Source: Myxococcus sp. CA023 (GTDB lineage Bacteria > Myxococcota > Myxococcia > Myxococcales > Myxococcaceae). Taken from it: a DNA stretch of 64,000 bases. Of this stretch, positions 1-10,385 are shown piece by piece (position 1 is the stretch's first letter; each line of letters begins with the position of its first letter). The stretch lies in assembly GCF_010998615.1 (NCBI RefSeq), contig NZ_JAAEAH010000035.1:1-64000 (forward strand), given 5' to 3'. The translations under genes and the position numbers were made by a program. The notes beneath the pieces were generated by a model, which ran no database searches, was not told the origin of the DNA, and saw nothing but the letters and a program-made list of their open reading frames with translations.

Positions 1-387
1 GGGGTCGAGGGGGCGGTGGACCTGCTGTGGGAATCACCCCACGGGGAGGCCGTGGTGGTGGCCTTCAAACACGGCGGGCGTCATCCACTGGGCGCGGCCG
101 CGTACACCTACGAGCTGGCGGCACTGGGACTGGTGGCCCGGCGGATGGTGCGAGAAGGGGTGCCGGTGCGGGTGGGAGTCGTCTTCCTGCGAGAGCCCCA
201 GCCGGAGCCCGAGTGGCTGTCCGGGACGAGGGGCCTGGAGGAGGCCGCCGGGCGGCTCGCTGGGGCAGCACGGGCAGTGGCACGCGGTGAAGCGAGCGGT
301 GAATGGGATGGGAGGGAGAAGGCAGCCTGCCAGGCCCTGCATTGTGGCTTCGCGGAACACTGTCACCTGGCCCCCCGCGCGTGCTAA
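1..387 (+). CDS. C-terminal end of a UvrD/AddA-like helicase-nuclease (5' truncated)
   Basis: The reading frame is open from base 1 and ends with TAA at 385-387, so only the last 128 residues are present. The opening part (GAVDLL, then VVVAFKHG) resembles the PD-(D/E)XK nuclease module that closes AddA/UvrD-type helicases. The end carries a Cys cluster (C-x4-C-x5-C) like the one that ends Cas4/AddAB-type nucleases. In the usual (D/E)xK motif the acidic residue seems replaced: the sequence reads A-F-K. The nuclease may therefore be degenerate. An internal GTG at 16 is not a credible start, because the protein clearly continues upstream. The gene lies 12 bp before purA on the same strand. The helicase part is inferred from family knowledge, not seen. 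Confidence 0.6.
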   Translation, partial: GVEGAVDLLWESPHGEAVVVAFKHGGRHPLGAAAYTYELAALGLVARRMVREGVPVRVGVVFLREPQPEPEWLSGTRGLEEAAGRLAGAARAVARGEASGEWDGREKAACQALHCGFAEHCHLAPRAC

Positions 388-1710
<1,323 letters not shown>

Positions 1711-1802
1711 GCGGAGGCGAAGGGCTGGCGTCGCTCGCGGGCGTGCTGACGCGGCCCTGGTTTTTCTGCTACGGCTTCCGGATCGATACCCCGGGAGCCG
1801 TC

Positions 1803-3119
1803 ATGGTCGTCTTGCGCAGGTTCGTCATCGCGCTGTCCGCGGCAATGCTGCTGGGGGCCGCGGAGCCATCCGCCGCGGCCCGGGCCGCCTTCCTGCGCGG
1901 GGAGTCGGCGCTGGCGCGTGGCCGCTGGGATGACGCGGCCACCGCCTACCGCGAGGCCCTGGCCGACACGCCCGGCTATCCCTCCGCCCTCAATGGCCTG
2001 GGCAGCGTGCTCTTCCGCAAGGGGCAGGTGCAGGAGGCGCTCACGCTCTTTCGTGACGCCGCGAAGGCCGACCCCGGCTTCAAGATGGCCTGGTTCAACC
2101 TGGGCTATGCCGCGCGGAAGACGGGGGACGCGGCCACCGCGGCACAGGCCTACGAGCGCTACACCGAGCTCGAGCCTGGCGACGCGGACGGCTTCTACGG
2201 GCTGGGGGAGAGTTACCGGCAGCTCGGCCAGAAGGACAAGGCGATTCCCGCGTACCAGGCGTACATCGCCCGTGAGCAGCGCAAGGGAGAGCAGGTCTGG
2301 GTCCGCAAGGCGACCGAGCACCTGAAGGCCATGGGCGCCGAGCCGCTCGTGGTTGCCACCGCGCCTGCCGCTGCGACGCCCTCGGCGGCGCCCGCCGCGG
2401 AATCCGTGACGTCCAATCCGGCGCTGGCGGCGTCGCGCATCCGTGACGGCGATGCCTTGATGAAGGAGCGCCGCTACCGCGAGGCGGCCTTCGCCTTCCT
2501 GGATGCGTCCCACGCGGATGCGGGCCATGTGGAGGCCTTGTTCAAGCTGGGCAACGCCTTGGCGGTGCTGGGCTACTACGGACAGGCGGTGGCGCAGTGG
2601 GAGCGGGCCACCGCGCTCACGAAGGACGCGGCCATCCAACAGAGCGCGAAGGAGAACATCGACCGCGCGCGGGCGAAGATTGCGCAGGCGGGCGCTTCTC
2701 CCCTGGCCGCGGGACAGGCACCGGGCTCTGGCCCCGTGGCCGACACGACGCGCGCGCTGGCGCGCCGGGCGTATGAGCAGGGCGTACAGCGCATCGCCAG
2801 CAAGGACTTCAGTGGCGCGCTGACCAGCCTCACCCAGGCCATCCAACTCGAGCCTATGCTGGCCGTGGCCTTCGTCGCGCGAGGCAGCGCCAACATCGGC
2901 CTGCGTCGCTACGCGGAAGCCGCGGCGGACTATCAGTACGCCTTGGAGCTGGAGCCCGGCTCGGCGTCACCGCTTTACGGACTGGCCGAATCTTTCCGCG
3001 CCATGGGCCGCACGCTGGAGGCACGCGACCTCTACGAGCGCTATGCCGCCTCCTCCTCCGTGGACGTCCGCCCCCAGCTCCAGGAGGAATCCCGACAGAA
3101 GGCGGCGCGCCTGCGTTGA
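1803..3119 (+). CDS. Exported TPR-repeat protein
   Basis: The 438-residue protein starts with a signal peptide (MVVLRRFVIALSAAMLLG, then an Ala-rich cleavage region). The ATG at 1803 was chosen because a GTG 60 bases upstream would place 20 aromatic-rich residues before the signal peptide. The body is tetratricopeptide repeats in two blocks. The first is about residues 25-175 (for example FNLGYAARKTGDAATAAQAYERY). The second is about 215-430, and an Ala/Pro linker near 180-200 separates them. TPR proteins act as protein-docking scaffolds; here the compartment is probably the periplasm. The partner is unknown and neighbours give no clear hint. Confidence 0.85.
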   Translation: MVVLRRFVIALSAAMLLGAAEPSAAARAAFLRGESALARGRWDDAATAYREALADTPGYPSALNGLGSVLFRKGQVQEALTLFRDAAKADPGFKMAWFNLGYAARKTGDAATAAQAYERYTELEPGDADGFYGLGESYRQLGQKDKAIPAYQAYIAREQRKGEQVWVRKATEHLKAMGAEPLVVATAPAAATPSAAPAAESVTSNPALAASRIRDGDALMKERRYREAAFAFLDASHADAGHVEALFKLGNALAVLGYYGQAVAQWERATALTKDAAIQQSAKENIDRARAKIAQAGASPLAAGQAPGSGPVADTTRALARRAYEQGVQRIASKDFSGALTSLTQAIQLEPMLAVAFVARGSANIGLRRYAEAAADYQYALELEPGSASPLYGLAESFRAMGRTLEARDLYERYAASSSVDVRPQLQEESRQKAARLR

Positions 3120-3181
3120 CCGGCAGGCAGGAAGCCTGAGGGTCGGTGGACCGTGCCAGCCCCAAGCATTAGCTTCCATGA

Positions 3182-3616
3182 ATGACTGGGCGCGACGCGG
3201 AACCGAACGGACGGCAGGTCTTCAGACCCCGACGGGTCCTCGCAGCGGTCATGGCCGCCGCGGGTCTCCTCTGGATTGCCGTGCTGGTGTACCTCCTCCG
3301 ATTCTTCGATGAGGTCCCGCTCAAGACCTTCCTCTCGGCGGGCTTTTTCGTCCTCTTCTTCGCCGTGTCGCTCATGTACTACGGGCGCACGCACATCGTC
3401 GTGGATGCCCGGGGCTTGACCTACCGAGGCATGGTGCGGACGCGGCGCTTCACCTTCGCGGACATCCGCAAGCTCGATGTCCTGCCCGGGCCCGTGACGG
3501 TCTACGCCATCCGAGGCAAAGCGGGCCTCGTCCACTTCACCAGCTTCTTCATGCACCATCAGCAGCTCGCGCGGCTCCTCGTGGAGCGCGCGGGGCTGGG
3601 GCCCATTCCAGGCTGA
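3182..3616 (+). CDS. Small membrane protein with a PH-like domain
   Basis: This is a 144-residue protein. Two hydrophobic helices (about residues 19-41 and 47-66) precede a cytosolic-looking C-terminal half. That half reads as short beta strands followed by a terminal helix: HIVVDARGLTYRG, then RRFTFADIRKLDVL, then LVHFTSFF. Two TM segments followed by such a module is the layout of bacterial PH-domain membrane proteins. The ATG at 3182 is used; another ATG four bases upstream is in a different frame. The gene ends 8 bp before the stop of a convergent FHA gene. A similar architecture recurs at 62048-62632. Function is unknown. Confidence 0.7.
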   Translation: MTGRDAEPNGRQVFRPRRVLAAVMAAAGLLWIAVLVYLLRFFDEVPLKTFLSAGFFVLFFAVSLMYYGRTHIVVDARGLTYRGMVRTRRFTFADIRKLDVLPGPVTVYAIRGKAGLVHFTSFFMHHQQLARLLVERAGLGPIPG

Positions 3617-3624
3617 GCCTCGCG

Positions 3625-4485
3625 TCAGCTTCCCGTCGCGAGCAGCCACGTGACGGCCACGCCCACGGAGGCCGCCACCGCGCCCAAGCCAATCAGCCAC
3701 CATTCGCCGCGAGGCTTGGGCACGCTGGGAGGTGCCTCGGGCGTGGGCTCCACCGTGACTTCGGTGGAAGCAGGGCCGACCGCGCCAGAGGGCGGTTCCT
3801 GCTCGCCAGCAGGCGAGGCGGGGGGCGGGGGCTCTTCCACGGCGGCCTGGAAGCGGAGCAGTGAACGGCCCATTTCAATGACGTCGCCATCCGCGAGCGG
3901 AACCCGGGATTCGACGCGCTGGCCGTTGAGGAAGACGCCGTTGGGGCTGCCCAGGTCCTCCAGGGAGAATCCACTCTCGCCGTGGAGGACGCGCGCATGC
4001 GTCCTGGACACGGCCCGGTCTCTCAGCCGCATCGCCACGTCGCTGCCCCGGCCGATGTCCGTCTGCGCCTCGGCGAGCGCATGGACGCGCCCGACATCCA
4101 GTCCCGTGAGGCAGGTGAGGGTGGCCGCGCGCGATGGGGCCGGTTCATCCGTTCCCGTCAGCAGTCCCTTGAGGAGTGCCACGGTGCCCAGCCCGCGCTC
4201 ACTGACGGCCTCTTGAAGCACGCGCAGTCCCATGTCGTCGGGCAGGCCGAGCGCCTCTCCGGGAATCACCAGCCTCGGGACACCCGGGGGGACCAGCACG
4301 CCATTGACGGAGAAGGTGCGCGCGGCCTCGACCATGAGCCGCTGTGCCTCGATGCGAAGACTGAGAAGGCTCGGGGGCAATCCCTCCAGTCGGATGTGGT
4401 CATCCGGGCCGCCTCCCAGGAGGTGGATGCCATCGGAGAGCTCGAAGGGGGTGGTGGAGCCCAGGTGTTCGAATTCGAAGCGCAT
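3625..4485 (-). CDS. Tail-anchored FHA-domain protein
   Basis: The 286-residue protein has a clear FHA phosphothreonine-binding domain at about residues 128-215. It shows the GR, SRTHAR and DLGSPNGVFLNG motifs. A Pro/Glu-rich linker follows, then one C-terminal hydrophobic helix (about 262-284), which suggests a tail anchor with the FHA domain in the cytoplasm. Residues 1-90 look like a second, degenerate FHA fold (GIHLLGGGPDDHIRL, a short SLLSLRI strand, VNG and PGEAL motifs) without the phosphopeptide-binding Arg/Ser/His set. ATG at 4485 is favoured because MRFEFEHLG begins that first domain. An in-frame ATG at 4551 is possible. Probable partners are Ser/Thr kinases, which myxobacteria encode in large numbers. 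Confidence 0.8.
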   Translation of the reverse strand: MRFEFEHLGSTTPFELSDGIHLLGGGPDDHIRLEGLPPSLLSLRIEAQRLMVEAARTFSVNGVLVPPGVPRLVIPGEALGLPDDMGLRVLQEAVSERGLGTVALLKGLLTGTDEPAPSRAATLTCLTGLDVGRVHALAEAQTDIGRGSDVAMRLRDRAVSRTHARVLHGESGFSLEDLGSPNGVFLNGQRVESRVPLADGDVIEMGRSLLRFQAAVEEPPPPASPAGEQEPPSGAVGPASTEVTVEPTPEAPPSVPKPRGEWWLIGLGAVAASVGVAVTWLLATGS

Positions 4486-4616
4486 GAGACAACCCGGAAG
4501 CAACGGGCCGGCCGTCCCAGGAGGCCAGGGTTCCGCGGACTTGCCGTCCATGTGCGTCCCGGTGGCGATGGGGTCGTCCGAAGCGCGAGACGCCCGCGGA
4601 GGCAACGCGGACCTGC

Positions 4617-5387
4617 TCAGGCGGCGCGCGGCGTCTCGGAGGCTGGCGACTGGCCGGCACCGGAGCCCGTTCGCGTGCCGGGATACACGGCCACGGCCGA
4701 GCCGTCCGCGACGAAGGCGGAGCTGGGCTTGCCGCGCAGGAAGGGGACGAACCTCGCGCCGTACATGCCTTCCACGTCGATATCGAGCTCGGTGTTGTCC
4801 ACCTGCCACACGGACCAGCGGGGATGCTCCACGCGGTACTCCGCGCAGCCGCCGTCCCGTTGCGCGGTGTAGCCCCAGTAGTGCTCGGTAATGAACTCCG
4901 CCTCCGAGCCGGGCTCGCTGGCCTGCGGCGGCCCGAGCGTCGTCGCCGCCAGGTGCTGCCACCGTCCCCCTGCCTTCCACGCATACTCAACACGGCCGGG
5001 GGCGCCGGTGTGCGCGCCTTCCATCTCCACGACGTGTCGCATGGGCAGCGCGACATACGGCTCGTTGTAGAGCACGCGCGCCACGGTGGCGATGGCCTGT
5101 CGCGGGACGATTTCCTTCACGAACACCACGCCTCGTCGCCAGCCTTCAGGGCCAAGGTGGCGCACGTAGAAGCGCAGGTTCACCTCGTCGAAGTTCCGGT
5201 GGAACGGCACGGGAAGTCCCCGCACGCGCGTGTCGAGGAACCGGAAGCCCACCATGCTGGCGAAGGTCCGGCCCTGCCAGGTGTCCAGCTCCGTGTCTCG
5301 GGGGACGAGGGGGCGCAGGACCTCCGGGTCCACCTCGTAGTTGAGCATGACGAGATACCGCCACTCCGCCGTGAGGAAAGGGCGCAT
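4617..5387 (-). CDS. DUF2071 (YqjF-like) family protein
   Basis: The 256-residue protein begins MRPFLTAEWRYLVMLNYEVD and continues with DPEVLRPLVPRDTELD and a GFRFLDTRVRG stretch. This is the recognisable N-terminal pattern of DUF2071/YqjF proteins. Members are soluble and about 230-260 residues long, so the length is normal. The biochemical role of the family is not established. The last 25 residues are Ser/Gly/Ala-rich and probably disordered. It lies upstream of the FHA gene on the same strand, but a 131 bp gap makes co-transcription uncertain. Confidence 0.8.
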   Translation of the reverse strand: MRPFLTAEWRYLVMLNYEVDPEVLRPLVPRDTELDTWQGRTFASMVGFRFLDTRVRGLPVPFHRNFDEVNLRFYVRHLGPEGWRRGVVFVKEIVPRQAIATVARVLYNEPYVALPMRHVVEMEGAHTGAPGRVEYAWKAGGRWQHLAATTLGPPQASEPGSEAEFITEHYWGYTAQRDGGCAEYRVEHPRWSVWQVDNTELDIDVEGMYGARFVPFLRGKPSSAFVADGSAVAVYPGTRTGSGAGQSPASETPRAA

Positions 5388-5550
5388 GCCTCCGTCCTAA
5401 TGCGGGGTCGTCTCCCGACGCCACTCAGTCTGACGGCGGGCGTGCGTCGCGCTCACCCCTCGCAGAAGCCGGCATTCTGCGACGGGGGAGCGCTCGGCGG
5501 AGGCCAGGTGTCCGGGCTCGCTCCATGCCCAGGCACAGGTGGCCGCGTCG

Positions 5551-6174
5551 CTACCAGGTCGCGCCGATGTTGACGGTGCCCGCGTAGCTGCCGCCGCTGC
5601 TGAAGTTCCGGTCGCCAATCGTGACGTCGCCGGGCGGGGCGTTCGCCGCGAACTGCTGGTCCAAGAGGAAGCTGTACTGGAGCCGGGCATCGGCGGTGAA
5701 GTTGCCCATGTGGACGCGCAGGCCGCCGCCCAACGGGATGTTGCCCGCCGTGTCATCCGCGAAGGCGACCGTGGGTGCCCGCACGTTGTACCGGCTGATT
5801 CCCACGCCGCCCAGGACGTAGGGCTGCACGGGCGCGGCACCCAGGCCCAGCGTGGCCACCACGTGCGCGCCGTTTCGTACCAGGTCCGGGCCGCTCCGGG
5901 CGCCCGTCACCACGCGCTGGTCGAACTCGTTGATGGCGCCCGAGTAGCCCAGCTCGAGGCCCAGCACCTTCGTGGGCTTGATGGCCACCGTCACGCCGTA
6001 GCCAAGGCCCGGGTTGATGTCGGAGCCCAGTGCGCTCGTGTAGCCCTCGACACCGCCGCCCACCAGGAACGTCAGTCCGCGCATGTCCGCGGAGGACTCC
6101 AGCCGCTCCTGTGCCATGGCGCTCCCTGCTCCCAGCACACCCACCACCGCACCCGCCTTGAGTAGAGTTTTCAT
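5551..6174 (-). CDS. Outer-membrane beta-barrel-like protein
   Basis: This is a 207-residue secreted protein. ATG at 6174 is supported by a strong upstream GGGAGG ribosome-binding site and by the signal peptide it opens (MKTLLKAGAVVGVLGAGSAMA). A longer in-frame start at 6237 would bury that signal. The mature part is rich in Gly and alternating hydrophobic residues (GLGYGVTVAIKP, PYVLGGVGISRYNV, GGGLRVHMGNFTADARLQYS), as in OmpA/OmpW-size eight-stranded barrels. The final residue is Trp, compatible with an outer-membrane insertion signature. It is transcribed divergently from the 6342 lipoprotein gene. No specific family could be named. Confidence 0.7.
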   Translation of the reverse strand: MKTLLKAGAVVGVLGAGSAMAQERLESSADMRGLTFLVGGGVEGYTSALGSDINPGLGYGVTVAIKPTKVLGLELGYSGAINEFDQRVVTGARSGPDLVRNGAHVVATLGLGAAPVQPYVLGGVGISRYNVRAPTVAFADDTAGNIPLGGGLRVHMGNFTADARLQYSFLLDQQFAANAPPGDVTIGDRNFSSGGSYAGTVNIGATW

Positions 6175-6341
6175 TCGCGCCTCCCTTGGGCCTGAACCGC
6201 CGGTTGAGGCGAGAAGATGGGAGCCACCGCTCGGCATGACAATTGCCGGGACTTCAAGGCGAGAGGAGCTCGATGGTTGCCTGCTCGCTCACCTCGTGGT
6301 GAACCCATTGGACGCGAAGCCCGCTAGGATGCGCGGCCCCG

Positions 6342-7544
6342 ATGCGTCTCCCGTCCTCCGTCCTCGCTCCGCTGCTGGCCGTCACCTGTCTTGCCACCGC
6401 CTGTCGTGATGAGCAGGCCGGGCCGCGTCAGCAGACGCCCCGCATTCCCGCGCCCACGCAGCTTCGCACCCTGGACGCGGCGCCCGCGGACCTCACGTTC
6501 CGCAGCGGCGCGACGTTCGCCGGTGGCGCGGTGGTGTACCTGGGCTCCAAGGTGTCACCGGAAAAGGCCTCGCCCGGCACGCAGGTGCGGTTGGCCCATT
6601 ACTTCCAAGCGGTTCGTCCGCCGCCGCAGGGCTTCGCCTTCTTCGTCCACGTCGTGGACCCGGCCAGTGGCGGCATGCTCACGAACGCGGACCATGAGGT
6701 ACAGGGGGGCGCCGCGCCGCTGGCGTCATGGCCGGTGGGCAAGGTCATCGAGGACGTCCACTCGGTGCCCATGCCGGGCACGCCCGCGCGCGTGATGCTC
6801 GGCTTCTGGCGGGGAGACTCCCGGCTGCCCGTGGACGACGCCAATGCGCATGACGGCTCGCAGCGGATGCTGGGGCCCCAGCTGGGCGGGGCCGCGCAGG
6901 AGCTGCCCGAGTACTCCGTCCCGCGCGTGAGCCAGCCGCCCACCATCGACGGCGTGCTCGACGACGCGGCGTGGAAGCAGTCCAAACCGGTGGTGCTGCG
7001 CCGGAGCTTCGACGGGAGCGCCGCGCGCCAGCGCACCGAGGCGCGGCTCGTCCATGACGGCAAGTTCCTCTACGTGGCCTTCGACCTGGATGACCCGGAC
7101 GTGTGGGGCACACTGCGCAAGCGCGATGACCCCATCTACGAGGAGGAGGTGGTGGAAATCTTCCTCGACGCGAACGCGGATGGCCGCACCTACAACGAAC
7201 TCCAGGTGTCACCGCACAACGTCATCTTCGACGCGTACTTCCCCGCCCGTCGGCAGGGCATGGACCGCTCCTGGGATTCAGGGATGACGTCCGCCGTGAA
7301 GGTGCGGGGCACGTTGGATGATGCCTCGGACCGTGACGAGGGCTGGTCGGTGGAGATGCAGATTCCCTTCGACCGGCTGGCCGAAGTCCCGCACATCCCG
7401 CCCCAGCCGGGTGATCGCTGGCGCTTCAATCTCTACCGGCTGGAGCACCATGACCGCCGCACGGTGGAGGGGCAGTCCTTCTCGCCCCTCTTCGTCGGCG
7501 ACTTCCATGCGCTGCCGCGCTTCGGTTGGCTCGTGTTCGAATAG
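6342..7544 (+). CDS. Lipoprotein with a CBM9-like (DOMON-type) domain
   Basis: The 400-residue product has a lipoprotein signal ending in the lipobox LATAC, with Cys21 as the likely lipidated residue. The region to about residue 185 is a separate beta-rich module. From about residue 195 a carbohydrate-binding module family 9-like domain is readable. It contains the entry motif PPTIDGVLDDAAWKQS, then LYVAFDLDDPDVW, EEVVEIFLDANADG, and a closing FNLYRLE/GWLVFE. Such domains bind sugars or haem-like ligands, and which applies here cannot be read. The gene ends 12 bp before the stop of a convergent small gene. Confidence 0.75.
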   Translation: MRLPSSVLAPLLAVTCLATACRDEQAGPRQQTPRIPAPTQLRTLDAAPADLTFRSGATFAGGAVVYLGSKVSPEKASPGTQVRLAHYFQAVRPPPQGFAFFVHVVDPASGGMLTNADHEVQGGAAPLASWPVGKVIEDVHSVPMPGTPARVMLGFWRGDSRLPVDDANAHDGSQRMLGPQLGGAAQELPEYSVPRVSQPPTIDGVLDDAAWKQSKPVVLRRSFDGSAARQRTEARLVHDGKFLYVAFDLDDPDVWGTLRKRDDPIYEEEVVEIFLDANADGRTYNELQVSPHNVIFDAYFPARRQGMDRSWDSGMTSAVKVRGTLDDASDRDEGWSVEMQIPFDRLAEVPHIPPQPGDRWRFNLYRLEHHDRRTVEGQSFSPLFVGDFHALPRFGWLVFE

Positions 7545-7556
7545 GGGCGCCCGCGC

Positions 7557-7811
7557 TCACGCGTGGGGGCTGATGTCCCAGTGCGCGTCCGCGACGGACC
7601 GCTCGGTGGGGTCCCCCAGGAAGCGGAGGAAGCCGCGAGTCTCCATCGTGTCGATGAGCTCCTCCGCCTCTAACTGCGAGAAGCCGCGCATGTCCACGAG
7701 CAGGTTGCGCATCACGGACTTGCCACGGAGGTACCCGATGGGTTCTCCGGGGCCGAGCGCGTTCTTCAGGTCGGCGGTGAGCTGCTGGAGGTCGATATCC
7801 TCTGAAATCAT
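7557..7811 (-). CDS. Small conserved-looking hypothetical protein coupled to comEC
   Basis: This 84-residue soluble protein begins MISEDIDLQQLTADLKNALG. Its ATG (7811-7809) overlaps the comEC stop TGA as ATGA, so translation is probably coupled. This overlap fixes the start; the frame stays open upstream only as a comEC shadow. The middle part (LLVDMRGFSQLEAEELIDTM) looks like a helical pair. No known domain is recognised. Its position suggests co-expression with DNA uptake, but a direct role is only inference. Confidence 0.65.
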   Translation of the reverse strand: MISEDIDLQQLTADLKNALGPGEPIGYLRGKSVMRNLLVDMRGFSQLEAEELIDTMETRGFLRFLGDPTERSVADAHWDISPHA

Positions 7812-10276
7812 CGGCCCCAATCTGGTGATGGGTCCCCAGCCCGCGCAACCGGTGTGACTCGGGGAGAGGGCTCGTTGGGCAGGAAGGTGAGCAGGCGGAC
7901 GTCCTGGCCGTCGCTTTCCACGGTGATGGCGCCATGCTGGTCCGTTCTCCAGCACTCGCTTCCCAGCGCCCGGTATCGCGCCTCCACGTCGTCGTGGGGG
8001 AAGCCGTACCGGTTGCGCCGGCCCACGCAGAAGACGACGTGCCGTGGGCGTGTGCGTGCCAGCAGGGCTTCCGTGGAGGATGTCCGTGAACCGTGGTGAG
8101 GGGCCTTCATCACCGTCACCGGGCCCAGCTGTTCCGCCAGGGCCTCCTCGCCATCCGCCTCCACGTCGCCCGTGAGCAGCACGGTGACGTCGCCGTGGCG
8201 CACCAGGAGCACCACGCTTCGGTCGTTCGCGCCTTCCAGCAGGTCGCGTGCCTCCAACGCTGGTGGCCCGAGCACTTCGATGGTCGCCTCGCCCAGGCGC
8301 AGGGGTGGATGGCCCACCTCGACTTCCTCCACGAGCGCCGTCCCCGCCGCGGCCACCACCTGCCGCGAGAGCGGACCGTCTCCGTCGCCCGCGGGCATCC
8401 ACAGTCGCTGGGTGGGAATCTGTTTCAACGCGGATGCCAGCCCGAGCGCATGGTCCGGGTGCGGATGTGACAGCACGGCGAGGTCCAGCCGGGAGATGCC
8501 CGCGTGCTTCAGGTACGGGAGGATGAAGCGTTCCGCGGTGTCCATGCCGCCTGGAACGCCGCCGCCATCCACGAGCATGTGCTCACCACCGGAGCTGACG
8601 ACCACGCCGTCGCCCTGACCCACGTAGAGAAAGGTGACGCGCAGCCCGGGCTGCGGCGTGAGCACAGGTGCCAGGATGGCGGCGACGACGGCCGCGGGAG
8701 CCAACAAACCGCCCAGCCGCCAGCGCCCCGTGCCGAGCGCCCACGTCAGCAGCCCCGCCGCGTAGAGCGCCGACAGGAAGCCCAGTGACGGCACCTCGAC
8801 CGAGGCCAGCGGCGCCGCCGCGAAGAGCCGGGTGATGACCAGCAGCAGCTCGGACGCCCACGCGCCGGCCCACAGCACCGGCGTCGCCAGCACGGGGGCG
8901 ACGACGAAGAGCGCGGCGCCACCCGCGGCCAGACCCGTGAGCAGCCCGCACAAGGGCAGGGCGACCACGTTCGAGATGAGCCCCGCGATACTCACCCGTC
9001 CGAAGGTCGCCGCGACGATGGGGAGTCCCGACAGCGTCGCGGCCGCGCTCGCGCACAGCGTCTGCGCCACCGTCTCCCGGGCCTGTCCCCACCAGCGCCG
9101 GACGCGGTGGGGCTCGGACGGGTCGAGCTCGGCCAGGGGCAGCGCCTGCCGCAGCGGCGGTGATAGCAGCACCAGTCCCAGTACGGCGAGGAACGACAGT
9201 CTCAGCGACAGGTCGGCCACGCTGGAGGGCGCCCAGGCCACCAGCACCACGGCCGCGGCGGCCAGTCCGTTGAGCCCGTCCGCGCGCCGCCACAGCGCCA
9301 GCCCCAGCAGCACCACCGTGGCCATCACCGCGGAGCGCACCGCGGGCGGCTGGTTGTCGGTGAACACGACATAGGCCCAGACGAAGGGCACCGCCGCGGG
9401 GGCCGCCACCTGCCGAGCATCCAGCATCCGCCACCGCTCGCCGGTGCGCACCACCAGCCTCCGCAGCACCGCGAGCGTCATCAGCGCCAACGCCGCCACG
9501 TGCAGCCCGCTGACACTCAACACGTGGGCCAGTCCTGCGCGAGAGAAGGCCTCTTCCCACGAGTCATCCAGCGCGGCGCGTTGCCCCGCCGCCAGGGTGA
9601 GGAAGAGCGCCGCCGCATCCGTCGATGGCGACACGGCATGGACCGCCGCCGCCAGCCGCGTGCGCGTGTCCTCCAATGACACCCGCCACGCCGGGGCAGG
9701 GGAGAGCACCACCAGGCGCCGCGCGTCCATGCCACCGGTGAAGGCCACGCCCTGTCGCCGTCGCGCTGCTCCGAAATCCTTCTCGCCCGGGTTCGATGGG
9801 GGTGCGTCTGGCTGCAGCTTCGTCTCTGCCCGGACACGTTGCCCGGGCAGGAGCGGCGGTGGCTCGCCGCGCAGCGACAGGTTCATCCGAAACCGTACAG
9901 GCGCGAGCGGCCCGGGAGAGACGCCCGCCCGCGCGACAGCCAATCGGACACGTGTCGTCCCGTCGAAGCGGTCCACCCGCTCCGTTTCTCCCTCGATGAC
10001 GATGGTGTTGCCTTGGGTCAGCTCCGCCGGCACATCCACCTGGGATTCCCAGCGCGCCAGCCCCGCGCCCGCCGCCCAGAGTGACGCCAGCACGGCGAGA
10101 TGTGCACCAGGCAGCCGGGCAAGCGTCAGCCCGAGCGCTCCCAGAAGAAGCCCACAAACGAGAAATGGTTCAGCGTACGCGCTTGTTACCGGGGCGCAGA
10201 GGGCTCCGAGTGACAGGCTCAGGGCGGGAAAGAAGAGAGGACGCGCGCCCAGGTCGCGCCAAGCATGACGTTCCAC
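7808..10276 (-). CDS. comEC: ComEC/Rec2-family DNA uptake channel
   Basis: ComEC forms the inner-membrane channel that carries single-stranded DNA into the cytoplasm during transformation. The 822-residue protein has the family's full three-part layout. An N-terminal membrane/OB-like segment (about 15-190) includes the VEGETERVDRFDGTTRV strand set. A polytopic Competence domain (about 215-535) contains LAHVLSVSGLHVAALAL. A C-terminal metallo-beta-lactamase domain (about 545-790) contains the HPHPDHALG metal motif, the LLTGDVE strand and KAPHHGS. No other competence genes are adjacent. It is divergent from cdnL across 183 bp. Confidence 0.93.
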   Translation of the reverse strand: MERHAWRDLGARPLFFPALSLSLGALCAPVTSAYAEPFLVCGLLLGALGLTLARLPGAHLAVLASLWAAGAGLARWESQVDVPAELTQGNTIVIEGETERVDRFDGTTRVRLAVARAGVSPGPLAPVRFRMNLSLRGEPPPLLPGQRVRAETKLQPDAPPSNPGEKDFGAARRRQGVAFTGGMDARRLVVLSPAPAWRVSLEDTRTRLAAAVHAVSPSTDAAALFLTLAAGQRAALDDSWEEAFSRAGLAHVLSVSGLHVAALALMTLAVLRRLVVRTGERWRMLDARQVAAPAAVPFVWAYVVFTDNQPPAVRSAVMATVVLLGLALWRRADGLNGLAAAAVVLVAWAPSSVADLSLRLSFLAVLGLVLLSPPLRQALPLAELDPSEPHRVRRWWGQARETVAQTLCASAAATLSGLPIVAATFGRVSIAGLISNVVALPLCGLLTGLAAGGAALFVVAPVLATPVLWAGAWASELLLVITRLFAAAPLASVEVPSLGFLSALYAAGLLTWALGTGRWRLGGLLAPAAVVAAILAPVLTPQPGLRVTFLYVGQGDGVVVSSGGEHMLVDGGGVPGGMDTAERFILPYLKHAGISRLDLAVLSHPHPDHALGLASALKQIPTQRLWMPAGDGDGPLSRQVVAAAGTALVEEVEVGHPPLRLGEATIEVLGPPALEARDLLEGANDRSVVLLVRHGDVTVLLTGDVEADGEEALAEQLGPVTVMKAPHHGSRTSSTEALLARTRPRHVVFCVGRRNRYGFPHDDVEARYRALGSECWRTDQHGAITVESDGQDVRLLTFLPNEPSPRVTPVARAGDPSPDWGR

Positions 10277-10385
10277 CTTCCGACCCCCACCCGCCGCCCG
10301 TCACACTGGTGCACACATCTGCCGACACCGCGTGTAGAAACCGACAACGTAGTCGGGAGCGTCCTGGGTGGTCAAGGCGTTATCG

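Noticed and set aside
7812-8402. An extended start for the small gene after comEC
   Set aside because: The extra sequence is a shadow of comEC; the ATGA overlap gives a clean start at 7811.
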